Part shown: positions 8,353 through 15,849 of the stretch, one piece after another | How positions within the stretch are numbered: the stretch's first letter is position 1 | How the letters are laid out: each line of letters begins with the position of its first letter | NCBI RefSeq assembly: GCF_003034915.1 | Contig: NZ_PZJX01000026.1 | Location: 124,001 to 188,000 of the forward strand | Direction of reading: 5' to 3' | From: Mesorhizobium helmanticense | GTDB taxonomy: Bacteria; Pseudomonadota; Alphaproteobacteria; Rhizobiales; Rhizobiaceae | DNA: 64,000 nt | Program-made: the position numbers and the translations under genes | Notes under the pieces: generated by a model | What the model was told of the DNA's origin: nothing | Databases searched by the model: none | What the model saw: only the letters and a program-made list of their open reading frames with translations

Positions 8353-9585
8353 TCATGGGCTCCCTGAAGAGGCAGCAAGGATGCGTGCGGAGAGCGCCAG
8401 CAAATGCCGGTCGCTGTTCTTCGGCCCCAGCAGCGAGAGGCCGAAGGGCGCGCCGTCTACCTTGCCCAGCGGCAACGTGATCTGCGGAAAGCCCGCCAGG
8501 CCGGAAAGGCACAGCAGCCTCAGTGCGCGTTCGCGGTAGGTCTGCAAATCGTCGAAGGCAGCGGCCTTGAGCGGGGCCGCGCCAGGGACGGTCGGCAGCA
8601 CGAGCACGCCGTCCTCGCCAAGACGCTCGGCAAGTTCGCGGCCGAAGGCATCGCGCCGCTCCGTTTCATGTCGCGCCGTCGCGGCATCTATGGTCGCACC
8701 GTGCTCGAAACGTTCCTTGACGAAGGGCCCAAGCATGCGGCCACTCTGCGAAATCCAGGCGCCATGGCTTTGCCAGGCCTCGTATCCCTGCAGCTTGCGG
8801 AAGCACCAATAGAGATCGTCGGTGGAATGCGACAGCGGTGCGATCGTGCGCGATGCGCCCATCACCGAAGAAACGCGCTGGACCATGCCGGCATATTCAT
8901 CGGTCTCTTGCTGGCCGAGCACGAGCCCGTCCAGCGCATCGAGCGCAAGGGGGCGCTGCAAGTCGCGGGGCTGCGGATCGTCGCCGAGCAGCACCTCGCC
9001 GACCTTCTCATAGGTCGCCATGTCCCTGGCGAACCATCCGAACGTATCGAAGGAAGGGGCGAGCGGCATGGTGCCGGCGAGCGAGACGCGGCCATGCGTC
9101 GTCCTGAGGCCGATCAGGCCGCAGAAAGCTGCCGGCGCGCGGATCGAGCCGCCGGTGTCGGACCCGGTGGCGATGTCGGCAAGGCCGCCGGCGACCGCCG
9201 AGGCGGATCCGGATGACGAGCCGCCGGTGATGCGGTCGGGTGCCGCCGGATTGACCGGCGAGGGGAAATGCGCGTTCAGCCCCATCAGGGAAAAGGCGAG
9301 CTCGTCGGTCTGCGTCTTGCCGACGAAGCGCGCACCCGAATCAAGCAGCGCCTGGACGGCAGGCGCGGTTGCCGCGGCGGGTGAGGCTTCCTCATATTTC
9401 TGCGGATTGCCGCAGCCGGTACGGTAGCCGGCCACGTCGAAAATGTCCTTGACGGCCAGCCGAAGGCCGGCAAGCGGGCCTGATTGCGCATGCGCAACTG
9501 GAATCTGGTCGAGGTCGAGAAAAGCGTTCAGGGGGCCGCGAGTGCCTGTCATGCGTTCAATATCCGGATACAGTCTGTCCAACAT
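8353..9585 (-). CDS. Amidase (amidase-signature family)
   Basis: A 410-residue amidase-signature hydrolase. The Ser-cisSer-Lys triad is visible: Lys46 in LAVKDIFDVAG, the glycine/serine loop GGSSSGSA at 121-128 and the nucleophile Ser147 in GSDTGGSIR. It is shorter than GatA (about 480) and matches stand-alone amidases acting on small amides. No signal peptide is present, so it should be cytoplasmic. It heads a two-gene unit with the LysR gene and is divergent from the odc2 leader, with which it shares an upstream region of about 80 bp. Confidence 0.88.
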   Translation of the reverse strand: MLDRLYPDIERMTGTRGPLNAFLDLDQIPVAHAQSGPLAGLRLAVKDIFDVAGYRTGCGNPQKYEEASPAAATAPAVQALLDSGARFVGKTQTDELAFSLMGLNAHFPSPVNPAAPDRITGGSSSGSASAVAGGLADIATGSDTGGSIRAPAAFCGLIGLRTTHGRVSLAGTMPLAPSFDTFGWFARDMATYEKVGEVLLGDDPQPRDLQRPLALDALDGLVLGQQETDEYAGMVQRVSSVMGASRTIAPLSHSTDDLYWCFRKLQGYEAWQSHGAWISQSGRMLGPFVKERFEHGATIDAATARHETERRDAFGRELAERLGEDGVLVLPTVPGAAPLKAAAFDDLQTYRERALRLLCLSGLAGFPQITLPLGKVDGAPFGLSLLGPKNSDRHLLALSARILAASSGSP

Positions 9586-9628
9586 TGTGCGCTGCTGGAA
9601 ATTTTACAACCTTGCCTGTCGATTTTTA

Positions 9629-9657
9629 TTGATTGTGAAACCCTTCGCTCTTATATC
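9629..9657 (+). promoter_or_regulatory. Candidate sigma-70 promoter for the odc2 leader
   Basis: TTGATT (9629-9634) and TATATC (9652-9657) are separated by 17 bp, which fits a housekeeping promoter. Transcription would begin near 9664 and give an untranslated leader of about 430 nt before odc2. The region is markedly AT-richer than its surroundings. Confidence 0.5.
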
Positions 9658-9663
9658 GCGCTT

Positions 9664-10095
9664 GCCCAAAGTCGCACGTGCCTGTGGGTGTCCGCCGATC
9701 CTCGAATGGTGAGGGCAATCGGTAAGGTAACTGGAGCCAACCCCTCCAGTCGGTTTAGTGGCCAACCACCAAACCGAGGACACCTTGAAGCAACGACGGT
9801 GCGGGCCTTTCTGGTGTTCTGCCGGTCGTCCAAAGACCGGGGTTACTGAAGAGGCACACCTTCATTGCCGGCAGTGCGGACGGGTCTCCCATCCAAGCCA
9901 AGGCAGACAAAGCGAACCGAGGCCGGGCAAGGCCAAGGTTCACCGCCGCGAGACGGCGATTCGTGGTTCCGGGGTCTCCACCGGCTGGTTCCATGAATTT
10001 TCGTCCCGCCTTTGTTTGACCGCGTGTTCGCGAGGCCGAGAGCCTGCGTCCCGCAGCCTTTGTGCGCGCCGCAAGGCGCTGATGGAGAGACCCCG
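9664..10095 (+). promoter_or_regulatory. speF-type structured 5' leader of odc2
   Basis: About 430 nt without a convincing gene, placed upstream of an ornithine decarboxylase as is the alphaproteobacterial speF RNA element. Clear hairpins: 9730-9750 (ACTGGAG/CTCCAGT), 9751-9776 (CGGTTT-GTGG/CCAC-AAACCG, tetraloop CCAA), 9822-9840 (CCGGTC/GACCGG) and 9944-9958 (CGCCG/CGGCG). Two distant segments, GGGTCTC at 9882-9888 and GGGGTCTC at 9971-9978, are each perfectly complementary to GAGACCCC at 10087-10094, which overlaps the Shine-Dalgarno/start spacer of odc2. Competing pairings could therefore control translation. Membership of the speF family is inferred from context and structure, not from an alignment. 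Confidence 0.65.
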
Positions 10096-11229
10096 ATGGC
10101 CACCCAGCGCATCCTTGATTTCCTCGCCACCCGACGTCCGACCGGCCCTTGCCTCGTCGTCGACCTCGATGTCGTGCGCGACAACTTCCGCGCTTTCGAG
10201 AAGGCGCTTCCCGATTCCAAGATCTACTATGCGGTGAAAGCAAATCCGGCGCCGGAAATCCTGCGCCTCCTTGCTACGATGGGCTCGTCCTTCGACACCG
10301 CCTCCGTTGCCGAAGTCGAGATGGCGATGGACGCCGGTGCGCCGGCGCATCGCATCTCCTTCGGCAACACCATCAAGAAGGAGCGTGACATCGCACGCGC
10401 CTATCAGCTCGGTATCCGGCTGTTCGCGGTCGACTGCGTCGAGGAGGTCGAGAAGATCGCCCGCGTGGCTCCCGGCGCCCGCGTGTTCTGCCGCGTCTTG
10501 ACCGACGGCGAGGGCGCCGAGTGGCCGCTGTCGCGCAAGTTCGGCTGCGTACCGGCGATGGCGGTCGACGTGCTGCGCCATGCCAAGTCGCTCGGCCTCG
10601 ATGCCTATGGCGTGTCGTTTCATGTCGGCTCGCAGCAGACCGATTTGAACGCCTGGGACCGCGCGCTTGGCGACGCCAAGAAGGTGTTTGCGACGCTCGC
10701 CGAGGAAGGCATCGTCCTGAAGATGGTCAATATGGGCGGAGGCTTCCCGACCCGTTATCTCAGGGACGTGCCGGTGGCGCAGGACTATGGCCAGGCGATC
10801 TTCTCGGCGCTGCGCAGGCATTTCGGCAACGCGATCCCGGAAACGATCATCGAACCGGGCCGCGGCATGGTCGGCAATGCCGGCGTCATCAAGTCGGAAG
10901 TCGTGCTGATCTCGAAGAAGGCCGACAACGACAATGTGCGCTGGGTGTTCCTCGACATCGGCAAGTTCGGCGGTCTCGCCGAGACGATGGACGAGGCGAT
11001 CCGCTACGCGATCACCACGGCGTATGACGGCACCGAGACCGCGCCTTGCGTGCTTGCCGGCCCGACCTGCGATTCGGCCGACGTGATGTACGAGAAGACG
11101 CCGTATCCGCTGCCCCTGTCGCTGACCATCGGCGACGAGGTGCTGATCGAGGGCACCGGCGCCTACACGACCACCTATTCGGCGGTCGCGTTCAACGGCT
11201 TCGAGCCTCTCCGATCCTACGTGATCTGA
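10096..11229 (+). CDS. odc2: Ornithine/lysine decarboxylase, group IV PLP enzyme
   Basis: A 377-residue decarboxylase of the alanine-racemase-like (fold type III) family, closely resembling rhizobial Odc2, which makes putrescine from ornithine and cadaverine from lysine. The PLP lysine is Lys48 in YYAVKANPAP. GGGFPT and the EPGRGMVGNAG phosphate-binding loop follow, and the catalytic Cys325 lies in GPTCDSADVM, near the dimer interface. The ATG at 10096 follows GGAGAG; the frame is open upstream but that part is leader RNA. Expression is probably controlled by the leader. Together with the Pot-type transporter at 37.6-41.4 kb it points to active polyamine metabolism. Confidence 0.95.
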   Translation: MATQRILDFLATRRPTGPCLVVDLDVVRDNFRAFEKALPDSKIYYAVKANPAPEILRLLATMGSSFDTASVAEVEMAMDAGAPAHRISFGNTIKKERDIARAYQLGIRLFAVDCVEEVEKIARVAPGARVFCRVLTDGEGAEWPLSRKFGCVPAMAVDVLRHAKSLGLDAYGVSFHVGSQQTDLNAWDRALGDAKKVFATLAEEGIVLKMVNMGGGFPTRYLRDVPVAQDYGQAIFSALRRHFGNAIPETIIEPGRGMVGNAGVIKSEVVLISKKADNDNVRWVFLDIGKFGGLAETMDEAIRYAITTAYDGTETAPCVLAGPTCDSADVMYEKTPYPLPLSLTIGDEVLIEGTGAYTTTYSAVAFNGFEPLRSYVI

Positions 11230-11325
11230 CGGCTCGCGAGAGTTGCTCAGATCACCCCAGGTGGGCGCCGTCGCCCGCCCGGGCTCGCCTGTGGAACAGA
11301 TCTCCGCTCGTGAAGGATCGCGGAA

Positions 11326-11898
11326 ATGGAAATGCCAGTTGAAATCGTAGACCGCTCGCCGGCCTTTTCGATCGTCGCCGAAACCGCTGCCGACATTCCG
11401 GCGCGTGAGGCTTTGCTCGATCGCGCGATGGGACCGAAGCGCAGGAAGAAATCATCGGAAAAGCTGCGGCGCGGCCGCCGGCCTTCGGAAGGCCTGGCCT
11501 TCGTCGCGCGCGATGCATCAGGTGCGGTCGCCGGCAGCGTGCGGCTGTGGGATCTGGTGCTGGGCGAGGGTGGCCCGGCAGCGCTTCTGCTCGGTCCGCT
11601 CGCTGTCGATCCGGCACTCAAGAATGTCGGCATCGGCTCGGCGTTGATGCGCCATGCCGTGGCGGAGGCCGCGCGGCTCGGCCATGCCGCGATCCTGCTC
11701 GTCGGCGACGCCCCTTACTATGGGCGTTTCGGATTCTCGGCCGCCAAGACCGGCGCGCTCGCCATGCCGGGACCCTATGAGCGGCACCGTCTGCTGGCTC
11801 TGGAACTGGTGGACGGTGCGCTGAGCGGCGCCCAAGGCACGCTGAAGGCCGCGGGGCGCAAGCAGAAGGCGCCGATGGCGCTGACTTTCGCGGCGTAA
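11326..11898 (+). CDS. GNAT family N-acetyltransferase
   Basis: A 190-residue protein with a single GNAT domain (about residues 5-165). The acetyl-CoA binding region is LGPLAVDPALKNVGIGSALMRHA, with the G-x-G-x-A/G motif, followed by ILLVGDAPYYGRFGFSAA, a stretch common in YhbS-type acetyltransferases. The C-terminus is basic (KAAGRKQKAP). Substrate is unknown. It stands alone 96 bp after odc2 and ends just before a strong terminator-like structure. Confidence 0.88.
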   Translation: MEMPVEIVDRSPAFSIVAETAADIPAREALLDRAMGPKRRKKSSEKLRRGRRPSEGLAFVARDASGAVAGSVRLWDLVLGEGGPAALLLGPLAVDPALKNVGIGSALMRHAVAEAARLGHAAILLVGDAPYYGRFGFSAAKTGALAMPGPYERHRLLALELVDGALSGAQGTLKAAGRKQKAPMALTFAA

Positions 11899-11922
11899 GC
11901 CTTCAGCCGGCTGTAGAAGCAG

Positions 11923-12024
11923 AAACGCCGCCCATAGAGCGCGTCGCACGACGCGCTTTACTTGTGCATGTCGTTATCCCAAAACCGCTGCGCACTTTTG
12001 GGCGACATGCACCGGGCGGCGTTT
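11923..12024. terminator. Bidirectional terminator with an intergenic repeat nested in its loop
   Basis: An outer 11-bp perfect stem, AAACGCCGCCC (11923-11933) with GGGCGGCGTTT (12014-12024), is followed by TTTGTTT, as expected of an intrinsic terminator between the convergent GNAT and SCP2 genes. Its loop holds two further hairpins: AGCGCGTCG/CGACGCGCT (11938-11957) and a long imperfect palindrome starting GCATGTCG and ending CGACATGC (about 11967-12010). The inner pair is the repeat seen again at 27995, 31934 and 48582. Confidence 0.7.
11938..12010. repeat. Two-hairpin intergenic repeat (RIME-like), copy 1
   Basis: Copy of an intergenic mosaic repeat: hairpin A (perfect 9-bp stem) plus hairpin B with outer arms GCATGTCG/CGACATGC and inner arms CCCAAAA/TTTTGGG. 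It resembles the Rhizobium-specific intergenic mosaic elements described in rhizobia; that assignment is from memory of the family. Confidence 0.7.
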
Positions 12025-12065
12025 TTGTTTCATGCGTGAACTGGTCAGCCGATCATCAAAGCGGC

Positions 12066-12350
12066 TCAGCCGATCAATTGGCTCAGCGCCATGGCGACGC
12101 TCATGTCGCCCTCGACCTTGATCTTGCCGGTCATGAACGCCATGGTCGGGTTGAGATCACCAGCAATCAGCGAATCCAGATCGTCGAGCGAAAGCTTTAT
12201 GGTGCAGTCGGTCGGCGCGTCGTCGGTCGAGATTGTGGCGCCGTCGATGACGATGACGCCGTCAGCGCCGGTATCGAATTTCACGGAACGATCGAACCCG
12301 GCACTCGCCACGCGCGATCTGATCTTGTCGGCAATTTCCTGAACGCTCAT
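12066..12350 (-). CDS. SCP2 sterol-binding domain protein
   Basis: A 94-residue single-domain SCP2 protein. Recognisable segments are the N-terminal amphipathic helix (MSVQEIADKIRSRV), FDTGADGVIVIDGATISTDD, the lipid-pocket strand DCTIKLSLDDLDSLIAGDLNP and the closing helix MAFMTGKIKVEGDMSVAMALSQLIG. Small SCP2 proteins bind acyl chains or other hydrophobic ligands in the cytoplasm. Its length is that of an isolated SCP2 unit. It is divergent from the chloride channel gene. Confidence 0.92.
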   Translation of the reverse strand: MSVQEIADKIRSRVASAGFDRSVKFDTGADGVIVIDGATISTDDAPTDCTIKLSLDDLDSLIAGDLNPTMAFMTGKIKVEGDMSVAMALSQLIG

Positions 12351-12463
12351 GCCGTTCTCCTCGTCTCGTTGCGTTTGTCGCGCATTGGCGCTGGGCGCAT
12401 ATAGCTTCGGGTTGACGTTTACGTCAACGCGGTTTCCCGCGACGAAGATGGTCTTATCGACGC

Positions 12464-14353
12464 ATGAAGTCGTGCTGTCCGGCCCACCCGCCGACGGCCG
12501 GCATTGCGGTTGCCATGCGATGCCGCCGGGCGTATCAGGCTTTCATTTTCCCTAGATATCGGCGAGCCGCCCCGGTGCTTTCCAGAAACCAACCGCAAGT
12601 CTATGCCCGCCGGCTGCGCGCAGTGCTGATCAGGTCGCTGCCGCTGCTCGAGGCGCGCGGCATCGCCGTGGTCCTTCTGGCCGGCGTGGTCGGGGTAATG
12701 GCGGGCGTGCTGGTCACCGCGATGAGCCAGATGGTGCAGGACCTGCACGGGCTGCTGTTCGGCGTTCAGCCGGGTGGGCGGCTTTCGGGGATGTTTTCGC
12801 TGGAGAGCCCGGTGCAGGCGCTGATCCCGGCGATCGGCGGCATCCTGCTCGGGCTGACCGTGATCTGGCTGAGGATCCGGAAATTCCGCACGCCGGTCGA
12901 TCCGATCGAAGCCAATGCGCTTTACGGCGGGCGCATGTCCCTGACCGACACGTTCATCATCGCCGGTCAGACGATGATCTCGAGCGGCTTCGGCGCCTCG
13001 GTCGGGCTGGAGGCCGGCTACACGCAGGTCGGCTCCGGCATGGCATCGCGGCTGGCGCGGGCCTTCAGGCTGCGCCGCAACGATGTCCGCATCCTGGTCG
13101 GCTGTGGTGCTGCCGGCGCGATCGCGGCCGCCTTCGACGCGCCGCTGACCGGCGCCTTCTATGGTTTCGAGCTGGTCATCGGCATCTACTCGGTCGCCAA
13201 CGTAGCGCCGGTGATGACGGCGGCGATCGCGGCCTCGCTGACCGCCGAGGTCTTCGGCGGCGTTCCGTTTCCGCTGGAGCTCTCGGGCCTGCCGGCGCTC
13301 ACCGCCAGCCAGTATCTGCCATTCCTGCTGCTGGGATTGCTGGGCGGCGCAGCCTCCATCGCCATCATGCAACTGGTGACCCTGATCGAGCGCGGTTTCG
13401 TGCGGCTGTCGATCGATGCCGCGCTGCGCCCCTTCATCGGCGGCTGCATTGTCGGGCTGCTTGGGCTGATCACGCCGCAGGTTCTGTCCAGCGGCCATGG
13501 CGCGCTGCATCGCGAATTCGCGATGAATTACGGGCTTGCCGTGGTGACCAGCGTCTTCCTGCTGAAGCTGGCGGCATCGGCGGTCTCGCTGGGCTCGGGC
13601 TTTCGCGGTGGACTGTTCTTTGCCTCGCTGTTCCTCGGCGCCCTGCTCGGCAAGATGTTCGCCGAAGTGATGGCCGTCGTTTCGCCGGCAACGGGCATCG
13701 ATCCCGCCGTCGCCGCCGTCGTCGGCATGACGTCGCTTGCCGTCGGCGTCGTCGGCGGCCCGCTGACGATGACGTTCCTGGCGCTGGAATCGACCCGCGA
13801 CCTGACGCTCACCGGCGTGGTGCTGGCGGCCTCGATCATGGCGGCGATCCTGGTGCGCGAAACCTTCGGCTATTCCTTCTCGACATGGCGTTTCCATCTG
13901 CGCGGCGAGACGATCCGCAGCGCGCATGACGTCGGCTGGATGCGCAGCCTGACGGTCGGCTCGATGATGCGAAAGGATGTCCGCACCATCGATGCCTCGA
14001 AAACGCTGGCCACCTTCCGCAAGGAAGTGCCGCTCGGTTCGGCCCAGCGCGTCATCGCGGTCGACGCCGGGCACTATGTCGGCGTGCTGATCGTCGCCGA
14101 ACTGCATAGCGACCTGTCCGACGGGGAGACGCCGGTGCTATCGCTCGCCAAGTACAAGGACGCCGTCCTGGTGCCGACCATGAACGTGCAATCGGCCGCC
14201 GAGACTTTTCAGCGCGCCGGCGCCGAGGAATTGGCCGTGGTCGAGGATTTCACCGACCGCGTCGTCGTCGGGCTCCTGACCGAAGGCCATCTGATGCGGC
14301 GTTACGCCGAAGAACTCGACAAGGCGCGGCGGGCTCTGTCGGGCGAGGGGTAG
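12464..14353 (+). CDS. ClC-family chloride channel/transporter with C-terminal CBS pair
   Basis: A protein of about 590-629 residues with a ClC membrane core (about 10-12 hydrophobic segments) and a cytoplasmic tail of about 150 residues that reads as two CBS domains (GSMMRKDVRTIDAS onward). The family motifs are diverged: SGFGASVGLEAGYTQVG stands where GREGP-type motifs lie and keeps the gating glutamate, and GSGFRGGLFFASLFLGALLG replaces the GxFxP motif. Conserved DAPLTGAFYGFEL supports ClC membership. The start is uncertain: ATG at 12464, or GTG at 12575 (VLSRNQPQVY), which would remove an atypical Arg/Cys-rich leader. Ion specificity cannot be told. Confidence 0.88.
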   Translation: MKSCCPAHPPTAGIAVAMRCRRAYQAFIFPRYRRAAPVLSRNQPQVYARRLRAVLIRSLPLLEARGIAVVLLAGVVGVMAGVLVTAMSQMVQDLHGLLFGVQPGGRLSGMFSLESPVQALIPAIGGILLGLTVIWLRIRKFRTPVDPIEANALYGGRMSLTDTFIIAGQTMISSGFGASVGLEAGYTQVGSGMASRLARAFRLRRNDVRILVGCGAAGAIAAAFDAPLTGAFYGFELVIGIYSVANVAPVMTAAIAASLTAEVFGGVPFPLELSGLPALTASQYLPFLLLGLLGGAASIAIMQLVTLIERGFVRLSIDAALRPFIGGCIVGLLGLITPQVLSSGHGALHREFAMNYGLAVVTSVFLLKLAASAVSLGSGFRGGLFFASLFLGALLGKMFAEVMAVVSPATGIDPAVAAVVGMTSLAVGVVGGPLTMTFLALESTRDLTLTGVVLAASIMAAILVRETFGYSFSTWRFHLRGETIRSAHDVGWMRSLTVGSMMRKDVRTIDASKTLATFRKEVPLGSAQRVIAVDAGHYVGVLIVAELHSDLSDGETPVLSLAKYKDAVLVPTMNVQSAAETFQRAGAEELAVVEDFTDRVVVGLLTEGHLMRRYAEELDKARRALSGEG

Positions 14354-14634
14354 GGCACCTGACAGGCCAGTCTTTCCCTGGTTGGAAAAACCCGAACGGG
14401 CACGAGGCGTGCTAATTCGCTCTGGCGGTGAGCCTGACAACGTCGCTGTCGGCCACTCCTTTAATCCGCGACTGAATTTAGCCCGGTGGCGGAGCAGCCA
14501 CAGTGTGGACATTTCAGCCCACATGGAAAATGATCATGTTGCCATGCACAACACTGCAGTGCTCTGATCTCGACGAGAAGCCTGAGCGTTGAAGCGGATC
14601 AACCGACCTCCGGGTCCAGCGAGTGGGGACGCAA

Positions 14635-15849
14635 ATGGACACCCCCGAGAATGGGCAATTGCATCGCGACGCGGGCAGGCGACCCCGTCGATCGGCCGGC
14701 TGGCTTACCCGCGCCGCCGTGTCGGCGGCATTCCTGCTCGGCATGGCTTTCAGCAGCACTGCGTTTGCGCAGGACCAGCAGCTACCCGAGGTGACGGCGG
14801 CCAAGCCGGTGGTCCGTGAAATCGTCGAAGACGACGAGTTCGTCGGGCGCTTCGAAGCCGTCGACCAGGTCGCCATCCGTTCGCGCGTCAGCGGCTATCT
14901 GGACAAGGTCAGCTTCCAGGACGGCGCACTGGTCAACAAGGGCGACCTGCTCTTCACCATCGACCAGCGTCCGTACCAGGCGGCTTATGATGCCGCCAAG
15001 TCGCAAGTGGACGTCGCCAAGAGTCTGCTCGAATTCTCCAAGATGCAGCTGGATCGCGCCGACGAACTCGCCAAGACCGGCAATATCTCAACCGCGACGG
15101 TCGACGACCGCCGGCGGGAATACCTTTCGGCGCAGGCGCAGATGCAGGGCGCGACGGCTGCGCTGACGACGGCCAGCCTGAACATGGAATTCACCGAGAT
15201 CAAGGCGCCCTTGTCCGGCCGCATCGACCGCCGGCTGGTGTCGGTCGGCAACCTCGTGCAGCCGGATTCCACCTTGCTGACGACCATCGTTACGCGCGAT
15301 CCGATCGACTTCTATTTCGACGTCGATGAGCGCCTGTATTTCAGCTACGCCCGCGACGCGAAGGAGCGCGGCGGCAGCATGCAGGAAGGCGCCGGCGGGC
15401 TCGATGTGGTGGTTCGCGTCGCCGACCGCGAGGAGGCGGTATTTAAAGGCAAGCTCGATTTTGCCGAGAACCGGATCGACAACGCGACCGGCACCATGCG
15501 GGTGCGTGCAACGTTTCCCAACGCCGACGGCGTTCTCCAGCCAGGCATGTTCGGGCGCATCAACGTGCCGGGGTCGCTGCCACATAGCGGGGTGCTGGTG
15601 CCCGACGAGGCGATCGGCGCCGATCAGGATCGCCGCATCGTGTTCCTGGTGGATGAGGCCGGGATGGTGTCGGCGAAGCCCGTGCGCACCGGCCCGCTTC
15701 TTGACGGTTACCGGGTGATCCGCGCGGGCCTGACCGGCGACGAGACGATCATCGTCAACGGGCTGATGCACGCCAGGCCCGGCACCAAGGTGAAGGTCGA
15801 GATGGTAACGTTGCCGCCCAAGGCCGAGACCGCCGGGTTGCCGCAATGA
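14635..15849 (+). CDS. RND efflux periplasmic adaptor subunit
   Basis: A 404-residue membrane-fusion protein. The N-terminus has a twin-Arg-containing but Sec-like signal ending near SSTAFAQ. Then come the barrel-sandwich half VAIRSRVSGYLDKVSFQDGA, an alpha-helical hairpin (about residues 100-170), the second lipoyl half IKAPLSGRIDRRLVSVGN, and a beta-barrel plus membrane-proximal domain. It should link the inner-membrane pump to an outer-membrane channel. ATG at 14635 was chosen over the GTG at 14623 because GGGGAC lies at the right distance. It overlaps the pump gene by 4 bp. No outer-membrane channel gene is next to it. Confidence 0.95.
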   Translation: MDTPENGQLHRDAGRRPRRSAGWLTRAAVSAAFLLGMAFSSTAFAQDQQLPEVTAAKPVVREIVEDDEFVGRFEAVDQVAIRSRVSGYLDKVSFQDGALVNKGDLLFTIDQRPYQAAYDAAKSQVDVAKSLLEFSKMQLDRADELAKTGNISTATVDDRRREYLSAQAQMQGATAALTTASLNMEFTEIKAPLSGRIDRRLVSVGNLVQPDSTLLTTIVTRDPIDFYFDVDERLYFSYARDAKERGGSMQEGAGGLDVVVRVADREEAVFKGKLDFAENRIDNATGTMRVRATFPNADGVLQPGMFGRINVPGSLPHSGVLVPDEAIGADQDRRIVFLVDEAGMVSAKPVRTGPLLDGYRVIRAGLTGDETIIVNGLMHARPGTKVKVEMVTLPPKAETAGLPQ

